A stretch of DNA of 29,134 nucleotides from IMG/VR virus record IMGVR_UViG_3300008113_000363, positions 1-29,134 of that record; one strand, 5' to 3'. The DNA is from a virus. The notes under the pieces are model-generated. The model did not search any database and had not been told where the DNA came from. It was given only the letters and a program-made list of their open reading frames with translations. Of the stretch, positions 22,291-27,913 are shown in pieces (within the stretch, counting starts at the first letter, position 1; each line of letters starts with the position of its first letter). The position numbers were made by a program, and so were the translations under genes.

Positions 22291-23159
22291 ATGTCTGTGT
22301 CTCCGAGATACTCACTAATACAAACCCTATTGTTACCAGGAACACCTCTGTTAAATTGTTGGTATTCTTCGCCGCCTAAACCAAAAATTACTGTATCAGT
22401 ATAAACTAAATTACGTTCTTCGCATACATGTTCATACTTGTCCTGATAAGTTTCCCAGTTCCAATCAGGGCTAAAACTTTTCATAAAGTGAACACCTAAA
22501 CTCATACTGTGATTGTTTTGCATGTTTACTTCGTTTAGCATACTTATACCATCATCTGCATAAGTTGTAGTGAACCTGATGCCAACTCTATGATTTTCCA
22601 GTGCATAAAAAGACTTACTAAGACTACAAGTTATTTCTTGTATTGCTGGATAACTTAAATCGAGATGTATATTTTTAGATATACCCCAATATGCTAAATC
22701 TACACAAACAGGAATATCATTTATAGCGCATATGTTTAAGATATCATTAAACTCTGGATGCATACATCCGTAGTCGCTAAAAGGTACACTAATTAACAAT
22801 GCATGTAAACCCTTACCTTGTATTTTATTTACAAGGTCATCGTAGTTAGTAACATATATAAAGTTAACATGTTTGCCTAAACATGCGTGATACTGAAAGT
22901 CACCTTTTAAACAAAAAATTTCCTTGTCTACAGCATGTTTAAGTATAAAGTTATCAAATGTCTGGCTTGTTCCTTGCGTATAATCAGCATAATCAAAACG
23001 ATCTAGATTTTTAATTACTTTTGTATCAGAATAATTAAGCCAATTTCTCCAAACTTCTGCGTATTCGTCGAGAGAAACATCACGATAAACATGATTGTCG
23101 TAATGTTGCTTTATTGCTAGATTTTTGATTGGGCGGGCGCCGCGGGCTGCTTTAGTCAT
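22287..23159 (-). CDS. PLP-dependent fold-type I aminotransferase-like enzyme (290 aa)
   Basis: Shows aminotransferase class I/II landmarks: IPVCVDLAYWG (Asp that contacts the PLP ring nitrogen), SLSKSF with the Schiff-base Lys 28 residues later, and NHRVGIRFT with the phosphate-side Arg. At 290 aa it is about 100 residues shorter than typical enzymes, mostly in the C-terminal domain. The longest frame begins at 23177, but I prefer the ATG at 23159 (MTKAARGARP), because the late octamer GATAAATA ends exactly five bases before it and would otherwise lie inside the coding region. First gene of the metabolic cassette. Substrate unknown. Confidence 0.72.
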   Translation of the reverse strand: MTKAARGARPIKNLAIKQHYDNHVYRDVSLDEYAEVWRNWLNYSDTKVIKNLDRFDYADYTQGTSQTFDNFILKHAVDKEIFCLKGDFQYHACLGKHVNFIYVTNYDDLVNKIQGKGLHALLISVPFSDYGCMHPEFNDILNICAINDIPVCVDLAYWGISKNIHLDLSYPAIQEITCSLSKSFYALENHRVGIRFTTTYADDGISMLNEVNMQNNHSMSLGVHFMKSFSPDWNWETYQDKYEHVCEERNLVYTDTVIFGLGGEEYQQFNRGVPGNNRVCISEYLGDTDI

Positions 23160-23164
23160 AGCAA

Positions 23165-23172
23165 TATTTATC
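23165..23172 (-). promoter_or_regulatory. T4-type late promoter of the metabolic cassette, five bases from ATG
   Basis: GATAAATA-TTGCT-ATG on the minus strand. This spacing decides the start of the PLP-enzyme gene. It is divergent from the late promoter at 23212-23219. Confidence 0.7.
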
Positions 23173-23211
23173 GGCATTATAACACCAGTTAATTTATTTC
23201 AGAACAGTTCA

Positions 23212-23219
23212 GATAAATA
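23212..23219 (+). promoter_or_regulatory. T4-type late promoter of the gp14-like gene, five bases from ATG
   Basis: GATAAATA-GTATT-ATG on the plus strand. No Shine-Dalgarno is present. About 40 bases separate it from the divergent cassette promoter. Confidence 0.8.
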
Positions 23220-23224
23220 GTATT

Positions 23225-24292
23225 ATGCCAAGACTTTCACTGTGGAATCCAATTAAAACTAACGACTACAAGTTTATTGATAAAGTTGTAGGCGAACATC
23301 TTCATGCTGGTGGTACTGGAGTGCATGTTCATAGATATTTAGGGGTACACGAAACTCCGGATTCTGGCGATCCTACTCGCCCCAGCAGTGCTGCAAATAA
23401 CACTGAAGTGTTTATTCAGGACTTATTATTTTTAGAAAACAGAGATCGTAAGTACGATAAAACAATCTATGAGCTAAGGGGCCAGTATAACATACAAGAT
23501 AACGACGGATTTGATTTAACCCAATTTGGTGCATTCTTAGCCAATGATACTGTATTTTTAACTTTTCACATCGAAAGCATGGTCGAAGCTATAGGGCGTA
23601 AACTCATGCCCGGTGACGTGCTAGAGCTACCCCACTTGCGCGACGACTTATTACTAGGCAGTGAAGATGCTGTTAACAGATTTTATGTAGTACAAGAAGG
23701 TGCTAGACCTGCAGAAGGTTATGATCCTCGATGGTGGGCGCACTTATGGCGTGTTAAATGTGGACCAATTAGCGATAGCCAAGAATATCGAGATATTCTG
23801 GGTACAGGCGAAGAAGAAGGCGACTTACGTAATCTTATCAGCAAGTATCAAAACGAAATTACAATCAATGATGCTATTTTAGCTCAAGCGGAGCGCGATG
23901 TTCCGTACGATCCGCAATACAGAAACAACACACACTTATACTTTGACCCCGAGGTTCCGGACAAGCCTGTAATTGGGTTTGACTTTGGAGCAAGCGACGG
24001 TCAGCCTCCGAATGGTCTAAACATTGTTGGCAGTGGGACAAGTTTCCCACCCAGTGGAGTAAGTGACGGTGATTATTTCTTAAGAACTGATTTTACTCCT
24101 AATAGGCTATTCCAAAAATCAAGTAATAGATGGATACGTGTAAGTGACGATGCTCGTAGTGCATGGGCTGCTGCGAACAGACTACTTACATCATTTATTA
24201 ATAATGACAATTTTACAATTAATACAGGCGGTGAGATTACATCTGAAAAGACCAATCTCAGCAAAGTAGTTAAGCCAAAAACGGATAATTAA
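23225..24292 (+). CDS. gp14-like neck / connector protein (355 aa)
   Basis: Resembles the T4-like neck protein family: GGTGVHVHRYLG near residue 29, VFIQDLLFLENRDRKYD near 62, NDTVFLTFHIESMVEAIGRK near 107, then PGDVLELPHLRDDLLL and WWAHLWRVKCGP. The GDVLELPHLRD segment parallels the GD-x3-hP motif of gp14 proteins. The name gp14 is probable but other connector proteins share these features. Larger than T4 gp14 (256 aa): a C-terminal addition contains SDGDYFLRTDFTPNRLFQKS followed by NRWIRV, the same kind of motif as in the gp18 insertion and the gp15 extension. It is the first plus-strand gene, with a leaderless-type late promoter. Confidence 0.7.
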   Translation: MPRLSLWNPIKTNDYKFIDKVVGEHLHAGGTGVHVHRYLGVHETPDSGDPTRPSSAANNTEVFIQDLLFLENRDRKYDKTIYELRGQYNIQDNDGFDLTQFGAFLANDTVFLTFHIESMVEAIGRKLMPGDVLELPHLRDDLLLGSEDAVNRFYVVQEGARPAEGYDPRWWAHLWRVKCGPISDSQEYRDILGTGEEEGDLRNLISKYQNEITINDAILAQAERDVPYDPQYRNNTHLYFDPEVPDKPVIGFDFGASDGQPPNGLNIVGSGTSFPPSGVSDGDYFLRTDFTPNRLFQKSSNRWIRVSDDARSAWAAANRLLTSFINNDNFTINTGGEITSEKTNLSKVVKPKTDN

Positions 24293-24305
24293 AAAGGAGT
24301 AACCA

Positions 24306-24718
24306 ATGGCTACAAAATTAACAGAGCATTTCACATTAGAAGAAATGACAGCATCACCAACAGCTAAAAAGCTAGGTATACCGTAACAATCAATTCAAGT
24401 TATCGTGCGCCTAAGGTTAACACTGCCGTAGGTGGTTCAAAAACCAGTCAGCACGTTAACGGTCAAGCAATTGACTTTGAAATCAACGGTATTTCAAACA
24501 AGATTGTTGCTGACTGGATTGCTGATAACCTAGAGTTTGACCAAGTAATTTTGGAATTCTACGTAGAAGGCGACAAGAACTCAGGTTGGGTACACGCTTC
24601 TATTAAGAAAGAAGGCGGTAACCGCAAACAAAAATTACTCGCTAAAAAGGATGGTAAGTCAACTAAGTACGTACCAACAAACGATTTTGACCCAACAAAC
24701 GCTTGGAAGAATCTCTAA
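24306..24718 (+). pseudogene. Disrupted M15-type peptidoglycan peptidase (internal deletion plus frameshift)
   Basis: A good Shine-Dalgarno (AAGGAG) and ATG at 24306 open a frame that reads MATKLTEHFTLEEMTASPTA and stops after 26 codons at 24384. From 24383, in another frame, 111 codons continue the same family: VTINSSYRAPKVNTAVGGSK, then SQHVNGQAIDFEI (zinc ligands His and Asp), and GWVHASIKK (third ligand), ending at 24718. Compared with Peptidase M15_3 proteins, the segment of roughly 40 residues that should lie between the two halves is missing. All three zinc-binding residues survive in the second piece, which has no ATG near its beginning. It lies just upstream of an intact endolysin. 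An assembly error is possible. Confidence 0.8.
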
Positions 24719-24727
24719 GGAGCACAC

Positions 24728-25342
24728 ATGTCAGTTAAAATTTTACAAGAAAAAGTCGGTGCTAAAGCAGATGGTGCCTGGGGACCAGGTACACTAAAAG
24801 CTGCACAAGCATTTTACAAACTAAGTGATGCAAGAGCAGCACACTTCTTTGCACAATGCGCTCACGAGTCGGGTGGATTTGTAACATTCAACGAAAACTT
24901 AAACTATGGTGCTAAAGGTCTACGTGGTATCTTTGGTAAGTATTTTCCAACAGATGCCCTAGCAGCACAGTATGAGCGTAAGCCAGAGAAGATTGCCAAC
25001 AAAGTTTATGGTGGCAGAATGGGCAACGGCCCAGAAGCATCGGGCGACGGATACAAGTATCGCGGTCGTGGTGCTATCCAGTTGACTGGTAAGAGCAACT
25101 ACGAAGCATTTGCTAAGTATCAGGGTGACCCTGAGATTGTTTCAAACCCAGATGTTGTTTCTACAAAGTATGCGTTTGAAAGTGCTATGTACTTCTTTGA
25201 ATCAAACAAGCTGTGGGCTATTTGCGACAAGGGTGTAAACGATGCAGCTATCCTAGAGCTCACAAAGCGTATCAACGGTGGCACACACGGTTTAGACGAT
25301 CGTAAGGAAAAGACCAAAAAGTACGCTGGCTGGTTAGCATAA
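24728..25342 (+). CDS. GH19 chitinase-like endolysin
   Basis: Cell-wall hydrolase for lysis (muramidase/chitinase fold of glycoside hydrolase family 19). 204 aa. AHESGGF at 45-51 carries the acid catalyst Glu47, NENLNY at 55-60 the second Glu, and YRGRGAIQLTGKSNYEAF is the family's signature. The first 30 residues (VGAKADGAWGPGTLKAAQAF) look like part of a peptidoglycan-binding repeat. No signal peptide or membrane segment is visible, so a separate holin elsewhere is expected; none was found in the window. Shine-Dalgarno AAGGAG spans the end of the preceding disrupted gene. It is probably transcribed from the gp14-like late promoter. Confidence 0.9.
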   Translation: MSVKILQEKVGAKADGAWGPGTLKAAQAFYKLSDARAAHFFAQCAHESGGFVTFNENLNYGAKGLRGIFGKYFPTDALAAQYERKPEKIANKVYGGRMGNGPEASGDGYKYRGRGAIQLTGKSNYEAFAKYQGDPEIVSNPDVVSTKYAFESAMYFFESNKLWAICDKGVNDAAILELTKRINGGTHGLDDRKEKTKKYAGWLA

Positions 25343-25352
25343 GGAAAACATA

Positions 25353-26699
25353 ATGGCAGGTAAGAACTTAGACTTTTGGTATGATGAACAGATAAAACGT
25401 TATCTGATACAAATTATCAGAGTGTTTTCAAACTTTCAAGTAAAAGAATACACTAAGAACGGTGTAAGTTACAACCGTGTGCCTGCTCGTTATGGTGATT
25501 CAAGCAGACTTGTGGCGCATTTGTTACGCAATAACAGCGAAAATATTGTTAACAATGCGCCACAGATTGCTGTGAGTATTCAAAGCATACAGCCTGCTAG
25601 AGATAGAACTGCTGAACCGTTTTTAGTAGACACTCAGCAAGTTGCTGAAAGAAATTTTGATACAAACAATAACAGTTATACTAGTGAACAAGGTAACTTA
25701 TACACTACACAGCGTTACATGCCTGTTCCTTATAATATGACCATCCAAGTAGATATATGGACGACTAATACTGATACTAAGTTACAACTTCTAGAACAAA
25801 TTTTTGTTATTTTTAATCCTAGTATACAGTTACAGAGCAACAGTAACCCACTAGATTGGACCAGTGTGTTTGAAATAGAGCTCACCGACATTACGTGGAG
25901 TAGCAGAGGCATTCCAGCTGGTGTTGATGAGACGTTAGACATTGCAACCATGACATTTAGTGTACCAATTTGGATTAGTCCTCCTGCTAAAGTAAAACGT
26001 CAAACCATCATTCAACAAATTGTTGCCGATATACATAAAGTAAATGATATTTCAGTTCTTGGTTATGATCAAGCATATGCTGACTTTTTTGGAAATATAC
26101 CACAACAAGCCGAAGTTGTTGTTACTCCAGGTGACTACAAAGTATTAGTATCAGGTGCAACTGCTACACTAATTGCGCCAAATAACAATGCAGCTATTTG
26201 GAAAGATATTATCGAAATGAAGGGCGAACTTTCGATGACTAGTTTGTTAAAACTTAACATCAGCAACGACAGCGACAGTGATGAATTTCTTGTTGTAGGC
26301 AGCGTGGTTGCTAATCCGTTAAACAACACATCATTAATTTTTAATCTTGATGTTGACACATTACCGTCGAACACTTTAGCTGACTTAACTAAGATTGTTG
26401 ATCCTACTGCTAGTAGTCCAGGAGATGGACTAGACACAGAAGAATTAGGTCAACGATACTTAATAACAGAATCAATTAGTGCTAGCGGATATCCCAGCTG
26501 GAATGTAGATGCTAACGAAAACGATATTATTCAATACGATGGGTCTAACTGGACTGTGGTATTTAATTCTGCCGCAGTTACATCAACTCAATATGTTACC
26601 AACGATTTTACATCAAAACAATTCAAGTGGACTGGCAGTTCATGGATAAGTAGTTATGAAGGAGAATATAATCCTGGCTACTGGAGACTTGTACTGTAA
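25353..26699 (+). CDS. 15: gp15-like tail sheath stabiliser / tail completion protein, extended
   Basis: Caps the head-proximal end of the tail. The first 240 residues follow T4 gp15: FWYDEQIKRYLIQIIRVFSN then QVKEYTKNG, RVPARYGD, IQSIQPARDRT, YMPVPYNMTIQVDIWTTNTD, QLLEQIFVIFNPSIQL, and the closing MTFSVPIWISPPAKVKRQ. T4 gp15 is 272 aa; here about 200 extra C-terminal residues include GQRYLITESI, NDIIQYDGSNWTVVFNS and SKQFKWTGSSWISSYEGEYN, a beta-rich motif set also seen in the gp18 insertion. A GGAAAA-type ribosome site precedes the start. The stop overlaps the Nudix start (TAATG). It is separated from the gp13-like gene by strand inversion. Confidence 0.88.
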   Translation: MAGKNLDFWYDEQIKRYLIQIIRVFSNFQVKEYTKNGVSYNRVPARYGDSSRLVAHLLRNNSENIVNNAPQIAVSIQSIQPARDRTAEPFLVDTQQVAERNFDTNNNSYTSEQGNLYTTQRYMPVPYNMTIQVDIWTTNTDTKLQLLEQIFVIFNPSIQLQSNSNPLDWTSVFEIELTDITWSSRGIPAGVDETLDIATMTFSVPIWISPPAKVKRQTIIQQIVADIHKVNDISVLGYDQAYADFFGNIPQQAEVVVTPGDYKVLVSGATATLIAPNNNAAIWKDIIEMKGELSMTSLLKLNISNDSDSDEFLVVGSVVANPLNNTSLIFNLDVDTLPSNTLADLTKIVDPTASSPGDGLDTEELGQRYLITESISASGYPSWNVDANENDIIQYDGSNWTVVFNSAAVTSTQYVTNDFTSKQFKWTGSSWISSYEGEYNPGYWRLVL

Positions 26700-27124
26700 T
26701 GACAACTGCCGCGGGCGTGGTATTTTTAGCAAAAGACACTGGTCGCTGCTTATTACAATTACGCAACTCAGATAAGAGATTTAAAAATACCTGGGGATTC
26801 TGGGGAGGCATGATTGAAAAAGGCGAGACTGTCTACGAATGTATCCAGCGTGAGCTCACAGAAGAAATTGGTTTTGTACCCGAACTTGCAAAATTAAATC
26901 CTATTGACGTTTATCAAAGTCGTGATAAAAACTTCTACTATTATAGTTTTGTATATCTAGTCCAAAAAGAATTTAGTCCTCTACTAAACGACGAAAGTGC
27001 AGGTTATGCCTGGGTTAATATAGGTGTTTGGCCGCAACCTTTACACAACGGTGCCCGACTAACATTAAATAAGAACGGCGGAACTGAAAAACTACACACT
27101 ATTCTTGCTATTAATCGAGAATAA
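26699..27124 (+). CDS. Nudix hydrolase
   Basis: 141 aa, a single Nudix domain that hydrolyses nucleoside diphosphates linked to another group. The Nudix box is complete: Gly37, Glu43, then Arg51-Glu52-Leu53-x-Glu55-Glu56-x-Gly58-Phe59, matching G-x5-E-x7-REUxEExGU exactly. The substrate (oxidised dNTP, nucleotide sugar, NAD-type compound or capped RNA) cannot be decided; the N-terminal AAGVVFLAKDTGRCLLQLR and WGFWGGMIEKGE resemble mutT-like and GDP-mannose-type enzymes. The start overlaps the gp15 stop by one base, so it is coupled. Its stop codon lies inside the late octamer of the next gene. Confidence 0.88.
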   Translation: MTTAAGVVFLAKDTGRCLLQLRNSDKRFKNTWGFWGGMIEKGETVYECIQRELTEEIGFVPELAKLNPIDVYQSRDKNFYYYSFVYLVQKEFSPLLNDESAGYAWVNIGVWPQPLHNGARLTLNKNGGTEKLHTILAINRE

Positions 27125-27127
27125 ATA
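27120..27127 (+). promoter_or_regulatory. Late promoter (variant AATAAATA) of the 209-aa gene, five bases from ATG
   Basis: AATAAATA-GTAAG-ATG on the plus strand, overlapping the Nudix stop codon. Same five-base spacing as the other leaderless-type starts. Confidence 0.6.
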
Positions 27128-27132
27128 GTAAG

Positions 27133-27762
27133 ATGAGTGATGATGTAGTTGATTTCGTACTGTTAAGAATACAGCACGAATTACAAAAATATGCTAAATC
27201 CAAAACTATACCTTTTGATTTATTAGAAGGTGCATATTCAATTGACGATATAAAAGTTTATTATTATGGCCAACTTTCAGAGGACTACAAAAAGATTGCT
27301 GATGCACTCATTAACGATTACGAAAAGAAAATAAAAAAAAATTTAGATAGCTTAAAACTTGCGTTAAGGAAAGACTATACTAGCACAATTAATCTGCTCG
27401 AAACCGACTCATCAGATTTTAAATTTCCCTCTGTCTTATCAAAATATCGACGCAATATAAATCCGATTCGAGCATTGTTCTATGAAATAAGAGAGCTGGT
27501 TAGAAGTTTTAATACTGATAACGAATATCATCATTGGCTTTATGGTTTAATTACAGACAACGATTATAATAACAAAATAATAGATGCTCTAAGCATAGAT
27601 ATTAAACGACTAGAAAAAATAGTTAGCAGATATTATTTACCTATGACAAAATATACAGATAAAATACCGCTAGAACTATTTCATGCTAGACAACTAATAA
27701 AAGACTTTCAACACTATAAAAATACATTTACTCGTATTAAATATTGGAATCCTGACGAGTAA
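27133..27762 (+). CDS. Hypothetical helical protein (209 aa)
   Basis: Not recognised. The protein is Lys, Tyr, Asp and Ile-rich, almost entirely helical by eye, with a probable coiled coil near residues 60-90 (DALINDYEKKIKKNLDSLKL). No signal peptide, membrane segment or catalytic motif is visible. The DNA is more AT-rich than its neighbours. It has the leaderless-type late arrangement (octamer five bases before ATG, no Shine-Dalgarno). Its 3' end overlaps the convergent 58-aa gene by 26 bases. Late timing and adjacency to gp15 may suggest a virion or assembly role, but nothing in the sequence shows it. Confidence 0.7.
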   Translation: MSDDVVDFVLLRIQHELQKYAKSKTIPFDLLEGAYSIDDIKVYYYGQLSEDYKKIADALINDYEKKIKKNLDSLKLALRKDYTSTINLLETDSSDFKFPSVLSKYRRNINPIRALFYEIRELVRSFNTDNEYHHWLYGLITDNDYNNKIIDALSIDIKRLEKIVSRYYLPMTKYTDKIPLELFHARQLIKDFQHYKNTFTRIKYWNPDE

Positions 27763-27913
27763 CTGGAATAAAATTTTTACTAGCGTATTCTAAATCGTTG
27801 TCTTTTGCGCGAGCCAGTACTTCGGATGCAAAAGATAAATTTTTAGTTGCTAGTAATATTTTATTATTAGCTATTACAAAATAGTTACCGTTATTATATT
27901 CAAGTTTAATCAT
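27737..27913 (-). CDS. Small protein coupled to the cyclase gene (58 aa)
   Basis: 58 codons beginning MIKLEYNNGNYFVIANNKIL, ending VTRQDSNI. The ATG overlaps the cyclase stop by four bases (ATGA), indicating translational coupling, and the frame fills the space between the two convergent blocks. The N-terminal half looks like a beta hairpin and the middle (SFASEVLARAKDNDLEYA) like a helix. No family is recognised. Coupling suggests it is made with the cyclase, but a functional link is untested. Confidence 0.65.
   Translation of the reverse strand: MIKLEYNNGNYFVIANNKILLATKNLSFASEVLARAKDNDLEYASKNFIPVTRQDSNI

Noticed and set aside
23160-23177. Upstream ATG at 23177 as start of the PLP enzyme
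   Set aside because: It would place the late octamer within the coding region and has no Shine-Dalgarno; the second ATG has the exact five-base spacing seen elsewhere.
24378-24390. Programmed -1 frameshift joining the two M15 pieces
   Set aside because: No slippery heptamer or downstream structure is evident, and the conserved connecting segment is absent, so a frameshift would not restore a normal domain.
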